Assembly: GCA_963723205.1 (NCBI GenBank)
Contig: CAVRQC010000037.1
Location: 1 to 64,000, forward strand
DNA length: 64,000 nucleotides
DNA from: CAVQBP01 sp963723205
GTDB taxonomy: Bacteria > Bacteroidota > Ignavibacteria > Ignavibacteriales > Ignavibacteriaceae
Direction: 5' to 3'
Translations under genes and position numbers: made by a program
Shown here: piece after piece, positions 15,763 through 23,011 of the stretch
How the letters are laid out: the number at the start of each line of letters is the position of its first letter
Numbering within the stretch: position 1 is the stretch's first letter
The notes under the pieces: generated by a model
What the model was told of the DNA's origin: nothing
Databases searched by the model: none
What the model saw: only the letters and a program-made list of their open reading frames with translations

Positions 15763-16164
15763 TTAAAATGGTAAGTCTTCGTCCTCGTCCACGCTTTCAT
15801 CATAGACACTGTCCTGGTTGCCTTCTGATGCTTCTTTCTTGGTGATTAGTCTAATCCTGGAAGCGTTCACGACCATGCGGGATTTTTTATTTCCATCCTT
15901 GTCGTCCCATTCTTCGGTTTCCAGGCTGCCTTCTACTATAACGTGAGAACCTTTATTCATGTTATCCTGCAGGTGATCGGACGGATTCCATTTTTTTACG
16001 TTTACCCAAGCTGTTTTATCCATCCAGTTATCGTTAGATTTATAAGAGCGGTTAACGGCTACCGTAAAGTTTGCTACTGAATTTCCGTTGTCGCCTATAT
16101 TTCTTATCTGCGGGTCTCTTGCAAGATTCCCCTCGATAACTACAACATTGATGTTAGTTGCCAT
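15763..16164 (-). CDS. ssb: single-stranded DNA-binding protein
   Basis: 133 residues: the OB fold spans about 1-105 (NINVVVIEGNLARDPQIR, VANFTVAVNRSYK, WVNVKKWN, VIVEGSLETEEW) and a short acidic tail ends DEDEDLPF, the interaction tip of bacterial SSBs. It coats single strands during phage replication and recombination, and its tail recruits partners. It has a GGAG ribosome site downstream of an AACAAACA leader. Phage-encoded SSB beside an annealing protein and initiator fits a recombination-replication module. Confidence 0.95.
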   Translation of the reverse strand: MATNINVVVIEGNLARDPQIRNIGDNGNSVANFTVAVNRSYKSNDNWMDKTAWVNVKKWNPSDHLQDNMNKGSHVIVEGSLETEEWDDKDGNKKSRMVVNASRIRLITKKEASEGNQDSVYDESVDEDEDLPF

Positions 16165-16170
16165 AATGTT

Positions 16171-16989
16171 TTACTCCTGTGTTTGTTTGTTTGATTCCGG
16201 CATATATTTATTTAAGATTTCAGCCGGTATTAAATTTGCGAAATACTCTAAGTATTTAATCTGAATATGAAGCTCCTGAGAGGTTTTACACTCTGTCAAA
16301 ATTCCCTGCTCTGTTAATTCGAAATTAAGCGCATGTCTTTGGCTGTTGTCCAATTTCATAATCGCTGTTTTTTTAATTGCTATCTCACGGCGCTTTTTTG
16401 CTTTAAAATTATCTTCTGTTTCCTGGATAGCTTCTGCTCTCTGCCTGCTAAATTCGAACTCGATTGCTTTAGAGGCCGCAAGCCTGCAGGCAGTTTTTTC
16501 TTCCTCAGTTAAGATGTAGCCCTTTTCCATTAATTCTAACAGCCTTTGACCCTGCTGAATCTGCTTGTTATTCCTGTCTCTGAACATCCTTTCAAGTTCT
16601 GCCCTGGTATAAACGGTTTCAGTTTTTAACCAGTCGCTCCAGTCTATCCGGTTGTAAACCTCTGCTTTTTTGATAGCCTCAACTCTTTTTAAGAACTCTG
16701 TTTTCGTCCAGCCCTGCCTTAACATTTCCAAATACCACGCTTCGGTTGTCTGTACGGATATGTCAATCATTTTATAAGCTGCAATGGTTTTTATTGCGGC
16801 TAAAACGAACGCATATTCCAGGTCTGTTTGTGCATAATGCCCGGCAAGTTCACCCTTGACAAAAGACGGTTTACTCTCCTTCTTCGGCTTTATAGATTTG
16901 CCTGAGATAGTCTGCAAGCTCGTATGGGTCTGTCTCTCCCTTAGCAAGTTTTTTGTAACTTCCGTTACTGCAATTTCCATATTTAACAT
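16171..16989 (-). CDS. hypothetical phage replication-module protein
   Basis: 272 residues, mostly helical and charged (QRLLELMEKGYILTEEEKTACRLAASKAIEFEFSRQRAEAIQ). Family not recognised. By position between initiator and ssb it could be a helicase loader, but no P-loop is seen. The ATG used has GGAG and CAAACAAAC directly upstream, yet it makes the gene overlap the initiator by 119 bases. The next in-frame methionine is over 90 codons in, so the overlap looks real. Confidence 0.55.
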   Translation of the reverse strand: MLNMEIAVTEVTKNLLRERQTHTSLQTISGKSIKPKKESKPSFVKGELAGHYAQTDLEYAFVLAAIKTIAAYKMIDISVQTTEAWYLEMLRQGWTKTEFLKRVEAIKKAEVYNRIDWSDWLKTETVYTRAELERMFRDRNNKQIQQGQRLLELMEKGYILTEEEKTACRLAASKAIEFEFSRQRAEAIQETEDNFKAKKRREIAIKKTAIMKLDNSQRHALNFELTEQGILTECKTSQELHIQIKYLEYFANLIPAEILNKYMPESNKQTQE

Positions 16990-17734
16990 GTTTGTTTGAC
17001 TCCATTTTTAATTTTAACTGGTCGTACTTGTCCCGGAACTTTTTAGTTGAGAGAATATTATTCTGCCAAAACGAATCAGTCTGCGAAAACTCCAGCACTT
17101 TCACGGCTTCTTTTAAGTCCCGCTCGTCAACTCTTAAAAGCAGGTCTATATGTTTAGCCCAAGACTGGAAGTTAGGTTCTTTATGTTTAGGATTGCGTTT
17201 AGTAATTAAGCTGTATAAATACTTTGACATTCTTAATTCAACGCTGTCCTCGATAAATATATTCTTCCCGGCTTCGTTGCCATCTGAAGGATGCAACGTA
17301 TCTTTGTTATCATTGTTTACATTGTTATCATTGTTGTTTGTGCTCATCTGATGCTCATCGGGTGCTCGTTTGATGCTCATCTGATGCTCATTTGATGCCC
17401 GGACATCCTGGTAAGTATTGTAATTTGAAACAGTTAAGATGCTCGTTTTGTTGTTCGTTTCCAGTTCGACCATTGAATCAGATTCGAGCAGCTTGAAGAA
17501 ACGCTGGACTGCTCCCCTGCTCCATCCCCAGCGTTTCGCCCAGGTAAGCTGACTTTTAAAGGACTGACCCCGTTTGCATACAAACAACTCATTGCCTATG
17601 TTCACTTTTTTATCTTCGTGATTGCAGTCCAGTAAAATATCTATCCACGCATCAAGCTTAGAGAAAGGTTTCGATTCCTTCCATAACCAGTGTTCCCGCA
17701 ATTTTCTATGTAAAGTAATCCAGCCCTGTTCCAC
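16871..17734 (-). CDS. phage replication initiator (O-like / replisome organiser)
   Basis: 287 residues. The N-terminal winged-helix part (ITLHRKLREHWLWKESKPFSKLDAWIDILL ... WAKRWGWSRGAVQRFFKLLESDSMVE, 5-95) is typical of phage replisome organisers. A low-complexity linker (EHQMSIKRAPDEHQM, then asparagine-rich) follows, with a C-terminal helical domain from about 165. The linker DNA holds five 11-bp iterons and an AT-rich stretch, as in lambda O, so the protein probably binds its own gene as origin. Start overlaps the upstream gene's stop. Downstream overlap of 119 bases. Confidence 0.75.
   Translation of the reverse strand: MEQGWITLHRKLREHWLWKESKPFSKLDAWIDILLDCNHEDKKVNIGNELFVCKRGQSFKSQLTWAKRWGWSRGAVQRFFKLLESDSMVELETNNKTSILTVSNYNTYQDVRASNEHQMSIKRAPDEHQMSTNNNDNNVNNDNKDTLHPSDGNEAGKNIFIEDSVELRMSKYLYSLITKRNPKHKEPNFQSWAKHIDLLLRVDERDLKEAVKVLEFSQTDSFWQNNILSTKKFRDKYDQLKLKMESNKHVKYGNCSNGSYKKLAKGETDPYELADYLRQIYKAEEGE
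17295..17396 (-). other. probable phage replication origin: iterons plus AT-rich region
   Basis: Five exact-period 11-bp repeats of GCTCATCTGAT (plus strand) run from 17342 to 17396; variants are GCTCATCGGGT, GCTCGTTTGAT and GCTCATTTGAT. On the coding strand they are followed by an AT-rich stretch containing TTGTTATCATTG twice (plus-strand reading). Iterons inside the initiator gene followed by an AT-rich unwinding region is the lambda ori layout. Eleven is not a multiple of three, so a coding repeat alone does not explain the period. Confidence 0.65.
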
Positions 17735-17928
17735 TACACCGGCTCCTCAACTAAAGTGTATACGGCATAATCACCTTTATGCTCTGTGGAATGAATGTTA
17801 ACACCACGTTTCCTTAGATTATAAATAATTCCGCTTAGTCTGGTAGCTCTGTAAAGCTTTATCGCTTCCCAAGACGTGATTTTTTTATGTTTTTCAAGAT
17901 GCTCTTTAATTAAATCCGTTTTGCTCAT
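17734..17928 (-). CDS. small helix-turn-helix phage protein
   Basis: 64 residues from the ATG at 17928. MSKTDLIKEHLEKHKKITSWEAIKLYRATRLSGIIYNLRKRGVNI is a compact winged helix of the kind often found in small phage proteins (HTH_39-like), ending in a beta hairpin (GDYAVYTL). An upstream in-frame GTG would add 12 residues but would overlap the previous gene; AAGAAAG before the ATG favours the shorter form. It abuts the initiator start by one base. Possibly a DNA-binding accessory for replication. Confidence 0.65.
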   Translation of the reverse strand: MSKTDLIKEHLEKHKKITSWEAIKLYRATRLSGIIYNLRKRGVNIHSTEHKGDYAVYTLVEEPV

Positions 17929-17944
17929 TTGTTCTTTCTTATTT

Positions 17945-19132
17945 TTATATCGATAATTCCACACCCTTGATATTCGGCCTATGGCTTTTAATGCCTAACT
18001 CCTGCAGCTTCTTACAATAAAAGTCTGCATAAACCTGCTTGTCCGTATAATTTTTAATATCATCGATAAGCTTTTCTATTGACTTCCAGTCACCCCGCTC
18101 AAACATTTTTATATCGAGCGCTTTTATCGTATCTGTCAAAGCATCGAACTGCTCTTTTTTAACTTCGTCAACGATATCTTCGAAGTCCGCTTCCTGGATA
18201 TCATCAGTGTTATTTTCAGCCGTTTTTTTGGCTCTGTTTTTCTCGATGCTTTCTCTGGTCTTTGTAAACTCGTTTTTAAGTTTTTCATACTGCTTCAAAT
18301 TAGTTTTGGCAACCCGGTTGTATAAAATCCTTAAGTCATTCAAACCGTTATCAGTTTTAGCCAGTTTTTTTAGCTCGTCCTTAATTTCTTTATCGGTCAT
18401 TTTCTTTTGAGCGGTCATATTATTTTGGTCTGAGTCTTTCGTATTTTGCGTCTGCGGGCTTTTCTTATTATTAGAGGTAGTTTGATTAGAACTGCCTGGT
18501 TTATTCGGTGAATCGGGGACAATACCTTTTTCATTCCAGTACGGCTGACTGTCGATTCGTCGCCATTGCACTGCAGTTTCTTCTTTATCGCTCCCTCTTT
18601 TTTTAACCTTTACAAAAACCTTAACGCCGTATTTTTGAACCCATTCCCTCACAAAATTAGGCTGCCAAAGTTCTTTGAAGATTCCTAAATCCTTGCAGTT
18701 CCTTCCCAGGCAATCGGACTTAGCGCCTTCATAAGCGCTTCCCCAGCTTTGCAAAGGATTGTTCTCATGATATTCCTGTTCGCCAATGGCACGGGAAACA
18801 AAACAGCTCCGAATAAATAAAGAACCGTCAAAGTATAATTTGTTTTTTGCCGTGTCCTTTGTAACTGCGTGCTGAATCAAAGCCCACTGCCCGCGTCCAA
18901 AAGCTTTATTTAGCTTGTCTCTCCAATAAACCTGAGGGGGATATATCAGACCGTCCGGCCTGATTTCAATATCCATTTCGTTAATAGGTTCGTCTAAAAT
19001 TTTAGCTTCTTCCTCCGTAATTTTCAGCATTGAGGCATTGTGATAATACTGCACAGCACTGTTGTTTTCGTCAACAACGGCTAAGGCGCTCACCCTTCCG
19101 TTGGACGGTTTTGTTAAAGCCTGCTCGTTCAT
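17945..19132 (-). CDS. Mgm101/Rad52-type single-strand annealing protein
   Basis: 395 residues. The segment at about 48-160 (IRPDGLIYPPQVYWRDKLNKAFGRGQWALIQHA ... WGSAYEGAKSDCLGRNCKDLGI) follows the Mgm101 core, where a PDG-IYLPE..YR..LNKAFG.GGW pattern is the hallmark. Mgm101 belongs to the Rad52 superfamily of annealing proteins found in yeast mitochondria and phages. The C-terminal half is a lysine-rich, low-complexity region with a helical end. It would anneal single strands during phage recombination, with SSB encoded downstream. AACAAAGGAGC precedes the ATG. Confidence 0.75.
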   Translation of the reverse strand: MNEQALTKPSNGRVSALAVVDENNSAVQYYHNASMLKITEEEAKILDEPINEMDIEIRPDGLIYPPQVYWRDKLNKAFGRGQWALIQHAVTKDTAKNKLYFDGSLFIRSCFVSRAIGEQEYHENNPLQSWGSAYEGAKSDCLGRNCKDLGIFKELWQPNFVREWVQKYGVKVFVKVKKRGSDKEETAVQWRRIDSQPYWNEKGIVPDSPNKPGSSNQTTSNNKKSPQTQNTKDSDQNNMTAQKKMTDKEIKDELKKLAKTDNGLNDLRILYNRVAKTNLKQYEKLKNEFTKTRESIEKNRAKKTAENNTDDIQEADFEDIVDEVKKEQFDALTDTIKALDIKMFERGDWKSIEKLIDDIKNYTDKQVYADFYCKKLQELGIKSHRPNIKGVELSI

Positions 19133-19764
19133 TTTTGCTCCTTTGTTTGTTTTTTGATTTCACTGAGTCCGAGAAAACTTACGTTGTATTTCCATTCTTC
19201 CCCGACTCCTTCGGTGTTAACATTTATTTTACTCTCGTCAACAACGATTTTTTGAAGCTCTGAATATTTATTCAGAAATTTATAAATATCGCTTTTATGG
19301 TCTTTGAAAATTTCCTGCAGCTTATCAAATGGAATAGTAATCGTTAGGATTGCGTTCTTATATTCGTCGGGCACTTTCTCTGCATCGTAAATTAAGACCT
19401 TCTTCGAAATATCTTTTATCTTAACAACCTCACCGGCTAAAACTTTCGAAGCATAATTTTTACCTTTAGGGTTGTTATGAGTACCGTATTGTCTGACTGG
19501 CGCTGCTAACCATTTTTTTAATCCGTCAAGTTCCTGCTGTTCTGATTTAATCTGCCTGGTTACATTATCACGGATTCTTTTTAATCCATTGATTTTTGAT
19601 TCCTGCAGGACTACATGAAAACCAACATTATCGATTTTCTGCAAGACTAACGTCTCAGCTTCTCTTAATTGAATAGAAAGTTCCGGTGTGATTTCCCCTT
19701 CGTTGTCCCTGATAGCTTGGAGCACGTTTTCGAACTCGAAGCTAAGTTGCATTAAATTTGCCAT
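19129..19764 (-). CDS. siphovirus Gp157-like protein
   Basis: 211 residues. A coiled-coil first half (FENVLQAIRDNEGEITPELSIQLREAETLVLQKIDNVGFHVVLQESKINGLKRI) leads into KGKNYASKVLAGEVVKI and YDAEKVPDEY, the order seen in Gp157-like proteins. Family members are found next to phage recombinases and have been linked to resistance to host interference. Function not proved here. It overlaps the Mgm101-like gene by four bases; an AACAAACGAGCGAAAGG leader precedes the ATG. Confidence 0.55.
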   Translation of the reverse strand: MANLMQLSFEFENVLQAIRDNEGEITPELSIQLREAETLVLQKIDNVGFHVVLQESKINGLKRIRDNVTRQIKSEQQELDGLKKWLAAPVRQYGTHNNPKGKNYASKVLAGEVVKIKDISKKVLIYDAEKVPDEYKNAILTITIPFDKLQEIFKDHKSDIYKFLNKYSELQKIVVDESKINVNTEGVGEEWKYNVSFLGLSEIKKQTKEQK

Positions 19765-19768
19765 TTTT

Positions 19769-20035
19769 TTATATTCCTTTCGCTCGTTTGTTCGTTTGTT
19801 TGTTTAACGAATAAATGTGAGGACGTGGGTTGCTCGCCTGCGTCCTCGTTTTATATGCCTCATGTTCGTTCAACAGCTTGTCAAACCTAAAACCGTTATC
19901 TATACGCTCTCTTATTATCTGGTTTCTGAGAGCTTTGATTTTCATACGGCTGTTAAGGTAATCTGCTGCAATGCCGAACACGATTCCTATTAAAAAACCG
20001 CCTGCGACTAAGCACAGTTTCGAAATTATATCCAT
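19769..20035 (-). CDS. small phage membrane protein
   Basis: 88 residues with one N-terminal membrane helix (LCLVAGGFLIGIVFGIAADYL, about 7-27) and a basic cytoplasmic tail (KIKALRNQIIRERIDNG...). It lies five bases upstream of the Gp157-like gene in the early operon. Early phage membrane proteins often act in superinfection exclusion or host modification, but nothing specific is visible here. Confidence 0.55.
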   Translation of the reverse strand: MDIISKLCLVAGGFLIGIVFGIAADYLNSRMKIKALRNQIIRERIDNGFRFDKLLNEHEAYKTRTQASNPRPHIYSLNKQTNKRAKGI

Positions 20036-20070
20036 TTATATCTCCTCTGTTATTTTTAGTTGAGAATTTC

Positions 20071-20367
20071 TTATGCGCTCCTTCTTCTGACCAACCGCTC
20101 TCCCATGCTGACCGGTTCGTATATCCTATTATCCTGATATTCTTTTATATGTGCGGGTGTGAACTTGTAAATTTCTTTTCCGTCCTCGTCAAAATCGACT
20201 AAGGCTTGAATCTCTCCGGCTTTTACCAGACTTTTAATTGTTTCGGCTCTCTTATGTAATAGCCTCGATGTTTTATGAAGCGATAATTCTTCTAAGTTAT
20301 TTACCTGTTGAGTGGCTAAAATTATCTTAATTTCTCTCAATTCTTCCAATATTCTATCATTATTCAC
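20071..20367 (-). CDS. excisionase-like DNA-binding protein
   Basis: 98 residues. LSLHKTSRLLHKRAETIKSLVKAGEIQALVDFDEDGKEIYKFTPAHIKEYQD reads as a MerR/excisionase-type winged helix (helix, turn, recognition helix, then wing). It is the first gene of the leftward early operon, divergent from the repressor, where Cro or Xis proteins are expected. It could be an excisionase acting with the integrase, a Cro-like regulator, or both. Its upstream region carries several operator-like repeats. Confidence 0.6.
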   Translation of the reverse strand: MNNDRILEELREIKIILATQQVNNLEELSLHKTSRLLHKRAETIKSLVKAGEIQALVDFDEDGKEIYKFTPAHIKEYQDNRIYEPVSMGERLVRRRSA

Positions 20368-20375
20368 TTGATTTT

Positions 20376-20545
20376 CTCTCTAAACTTCTTAAATTTAATA
20401 CGGTAATTGGGACAAATAGTTCTCGATATTCTCATATTTAATTGTAAAAATAATGAGAGGTTTAGAGAATGTCAATAATAGCACTAAAAAAAGCAAATTA
20501 TTTTTTATATAAATAAAGAGGAGTTGAGAATTTAGAGATTCTCAA
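20376..20545. promoter_or_regulatory. lysis-lysogeny operator region
   Basis: This intergenic stretch lies between the divergent excisionase-like gene and the repressor. The clearest site is TTGAGAAT-N6-ATTCTCAA, a perfect inverted repeat at 20524-20545, nine bases before the repressor ATG. TTTAGAGA recurs at 20461, inside the palindrome at 20531, and inverted at 20377-20384. ATTCTCAT and GTTCTCG lie near 20420-20434. Together they look like a set of repressor binding sites overlapping both promoters. Confidence 0.6.
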
Positions 20546-20553
20546 AAAAGTAT

Positions 20554-21168
20554 ATGGAGACATGGAGGGAACTAATCACCGCACTAATGCGTGATTTTCG
20601 AAAATCTTCACTCGACCTGGAAAATGAGACAGGCATACCAAATTCTATAATTTCAAATTTGAAAACCGGAAAGACAAAACATCCGCAGCAAAAAACTATT
20701 CAAAAGCTTGAAGATGCTCTTGGCATTGTGATTGAGGATAACGGCCGAAACCAATTACGGTATTACAGAAAATCCGATAAAAATGACGTAAAGGGTTCGG
20801 TTAAGCTGGAAGCCTACCCCGTATCAACCAAACTAATATCAGGAGAAGAAATAATGCGCATTGATAATGCGGAAGTGGCTTATTTTGAATACTCAAAGCC
20901 GAAAGAGTCATGCTATGTCTACATATCACAAGTCAACGTATTGCACGGATTGATAAATGAAGGGGATAAACTTTTAATAGACACAACGGCTGTTCTTAGA
21001 AATGGAAATGTAGCAGCCTGCGTTCTCAAAAATGAAACATTTAAGATAGGTCGTTATACTGAACTTGAAGACAGTATCGTACTTATTTCAGAGGAAACAC
21101 CAGAGGTAATAAAACGCAGTGATATATTTTTTATATATAAGGTCTCTGCGATACACAAACCACTATAA
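20554..21168 (+). CDS. phage repressor (HTH plus LexA/S24-like domain)
   Basis: 204 residues. The N-terminal HTH (LDLENETGIPNSIISNLKTGK, about 20-40) binds DNA. The C-terminal region (about 85-200) follows the S24/LexA fold: AYFEYSKPKESCYVYISQVNVLHGLINEGDKLLID, NGNVAACVLKNETFKIGRY. In family members a serine precedes the L.P.I..GD element; here the aligned residue is valine, so RecA-triggered self-cleavage may be lost and induction may use another signal. It is divergent from the early operon and starts next to a perfect operator palindrome. Confidence 0.75.
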   Translation: METWRELITALMRDFRKSSLDLENETGIPNSIISNLKTGKTKHPQQKTIQKLEDALGIVIEDNGRNQLRYYRKSDKNDVKGSVKLEAYPVSTKLISGEEIMRIDNAEVAYFEYSKPKESCYVYISQVNVLHGLINEGDKLLIDTTAVLRNGNVAACVLKNETFKIGRYTELEDSIVLISEETPEVIKRSDIFFIYKVSAIHKPL

Positions 21169-21188
21169 CAAACAAACGAGGGCATATA

Positions 21189-21413
21189 ATGGAGCATATC
21201 AAATACAGAACCGTTGACCAGAATAAAATAAATAATTTACTGGCTCACCTGCTCGAAGCCAGAAACGAAACAAACGAGACCTTTGCCACACCTAAAAAAG
21301 ACCTGCCGGACTTAAACAAAAAATTCCGGCTTGACGGCCTGGACAGGGTTGAAGATTATTATATTTTGCAAATGGCACTTGCTAAGGGTGTAATGAAATT
21401 CTCGGACAATTAA
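21189..21413 (+). CDS. small phage protein of unknown function
   Basis: 74 residues between repressor and integrase on the plus strand (MEHIKYRTVDQNKINNLLAHLLEARNETNETF...). An ACAAACAAACGAGGG leader and ribosome site precede the ATG, and its stop lies one base before the integrase ATG. Probably cotranscribed with both neighbours. No family recognised; no membrane segment. Confidence 0.55.
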   Translation: MEHIKYRTVDQNKINNLLAHLLEARNETNETFATPKKDLPDLNKKFRLDGLDRVEDYYILQMALAKGVMKFSDN

Positions 21414-21414
21414 T

Positions 21415-22521
21415 ATGAGTTCGGTATCAATAAGACCAATCAAAGGAATGTTATACCTGGTATTCCGTGAAAACGGACACCAGCGTACTCGTGCAACCGG
21501 GTTAAAAGATAACCGGGAAGGCCGCAAAGAAGCCAAAGAATTGGTTAAAGAAAAAAAGGCAGGATTATTAAAGGATAAGCTCGACAAGCTGAAGGGTAAT
21601 AAATTAAACGCTAAAATAAAATTAGACGAAGGGGTAAAATTATATACTGCCTACCGGCTGCTAAATAAAAAACCGTTGTCAGAAGGTGCAATAAAAGAAT
21701 TAGAGAACACAGTAAAATACTTTAAAGAGGTCAACGGCGATTTATACGTTAACATGATAGAAGAAACGCATATCGCAAAATTTTACGCTAACCGTATGCG
21801 CCGTGGAAATAAAGAGGCAACACTGGCGAAACATTCAAGAAACTTTCATACTTTATTTAAGTTTTTTGCTGCTAAAAAATTTGTTGAGCAGAATTTCATT
21901 CAGCGCAAAGAAGCGCCGAAAGGCAAACCGGTTGTTATACCGTATAATGATGTTAAAATTATTTTAGATTATTTTAAGTCACGTACTAAAGCAAGCAACC
22001 AGGATGTCGTTCATCAGTACCATTTCGTTTATGCGACTATGTTGACCGGATTCCGGCCGTCGACATTAACAATTCAACGGTGGGAAGATACTCATTTCGA
22101 GTTCGGTTATATCTTAGCCGACAACGTAAAAGGTAAAAGACATTTTAAGTTTCCGATTCATATTGAGCTTGAAAAACTTTTAATCGAAATGGGAGCAAAG
22201 CCGCATGGTCTCTGGTTTCCGATGTATACCCGGAATACTACCCCTTCATTCTGGACACGGCATATCAAAGATTTATATGATAAAAAATTAATATCTAAAC
22301 GGTATCCATTAACAGCCTTCAGAAAATCTTTTGCTACACTGTTGGCTAAAGAAAAGAAAGTCCCCGCAAAAATCATTCAAACACTGCTAAGTCATGAAGA
22401 CGACATTACAACTAAAGAATGGTATATAACACGTGATGTTTTAGAGATGAATAACCTTAACGATTTAAGAGACATATTAGATACAATCGACTGGAAGGTT
22501 GAAACAGAAAAACATGACTGA
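21415..22521 (+). CDS. int: phage tyrosine integrase
   Basis: 368 residues. An N-terminal arm-binding and SAM-like domain (about 1-165) is followed by the catalytic domain. Visible active-site residues are Arg214 (TGFRPSTL), Lys239/241 (NVKGKRH), Arg303 (LTAFRKSFATLL), His327 (LLSHEDD) and Tyr337 (EWYIT). The usual His of the HxxR motif is Thr300 here, a substitution seen in some tyrosine recombinases. It integrates the phage by site-specific recombination, and its stop lies about 115 bases from the 3' end of tRNA-Phe, the likely attachment site. Confidence 0.9.
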   Translation: MSSVSIRPIKGMLYLVFRENGHQRTRATGLKDNREGRKEAKELVKEKKAGLLKDKLDKLKGNKLNAKIKLDEGVKLYTAYRLLNKKPLSEGAIKELENTVKYFKEVNGDLYVNMIEETHIAKFYANRMRRGNKEATLAKHSRNFHTLFKFFAAKKFVEQNFIQRKEAPKGKPVVIPYNDVKIILDYFKSRTKASNQDVVHQYHFVYATMLTGFRPSTLTIQRWEDTHFEFGYILADNVKGKRHFKFPIHIELEKLLIEMGAKPHGLWFPMYTRNTTPSFWTRHIKDLYDKKLISKRYPLTAFRKSFATLLAKEKKVPAKIIQTLLSHEDDITTKEWYITRDVLEMNNLNDLRDILDTIDWKVETEKHD

Positions 22522-22580
22522 TTTTTGCAATTAATCTGCAATTTTGTTGTAAAACTTGTTGTAACTCCTTTAAAACAACA

Positions 22581-22606
22581 AAGCCTCTCAGTTGTGTGAG
22601 AGGCTT
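22581..22606 (-). terminator. intrinsic terminator between tRNA-Phe and int
   Basis: AAGCCTCTCA and TGAGAGGCTT form a perfect 10-bp stem with a six-base loop. On the minus strand it is followed by TGTTGTTTTAAAGG, making it a fair terminator for tRNA-Phe; on the plus strand, for the converging integrase, the tail (CTAACCCTTTG) is poor. Confidence 0.7.
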
Positions 22607-22636
22607 CTAACCCTTTGTTTCGTAATCACTTAGTGT

Positions 22637-22712
22637 TGGTGGGCAGAGACGGAATTGAACCGCCGACACAAGGATTTTCAGTCCTTTGCTCTACCGACTG
22701 AGCTATCTGCCC
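22637..22712 (-). tRNA. tRNA-Phe (GAA), prophage attachment site
   Basis: A complete 76-base tRNA: acceptor GGGCAGA/TCTGCCC, D arm GCTC AGTCGGTAGA GAGC-type, anticodon loop CTGAAAA with GAA, T loop TTCAATT, and encoded ACCA end. The 3' end faces the phage integrase gene, the usual geometry for tRNA-targeting integrases, which rebuild the tRNA end upon integration. Confidence 0.95.
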
Positions 22713-23011
22713 GTATTCCATATAAAAAATGGAAACCAAAAATAAATATTTTTAGGATAATCTCAAAAGTCTTCAACCTTAAAAAACCATAAAATATTCT
22801 CATTCTCAAGTCATTAGTCAAAAATCAAAGGTCAAAGCTTTATAATTTGGGTCCAATTACTAAAAAAAATTTTAATTACTAATTTTTCATTTTTAATTTC
22901 ACCGGAAATTGACTTGATAAAATAGAATTAATAACTTTTATTTGATTACCAAAAAATTATAAGGGAGAATTCTATAATCTTTTTACTGCGATTAATTTAG
23001 ACGGGATTACA
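22713..23011. other. intergenic leader of first TonB receptor
   Basis: No gene is visible. The last 100 bases (TTGATAAAATAGAATTAA and on) resemble the leader of the second receptor gene at about 25484-25560, so the duplication included upstream sequence. TTGACT followed by TAGAAT about 12 bases later is too close for a standard promoter. Confidence 0.4.

Larger units (their letters stand above)
2567..22636. mobile_element. temperate prophage (siphovirus-like), right end at tRNA-Phe, left end unresolved
   Basis: Contains a tyrosine integrase next to tRNA-Phe, a repressor with divergent early promoter region, recombination and replication genes, a probable internal origin, terminase subunits, a portal and a minor head protein. 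The gene order terS-terL-portal-minor head follows SPP1-type modules. After the minor head gene no scaffold, capsid, tail or lysis gene is seen, and the sequence passes directly into the attC-like unit. A duplicate of the tRNA-Phe 3' end, expected at the far attachment site, was not found by eye in the left 2.6 kb. The element is therefore truncated, or continues left of the window. Confidence 0.85.

Noticed and set aside
17342..17396. Short CRISPR-like array or protein-level repeat
   Set aside because: Repeats are contiguous 11-mers without spacers, and the period is not a multiple of three; an iteron origin fits better.
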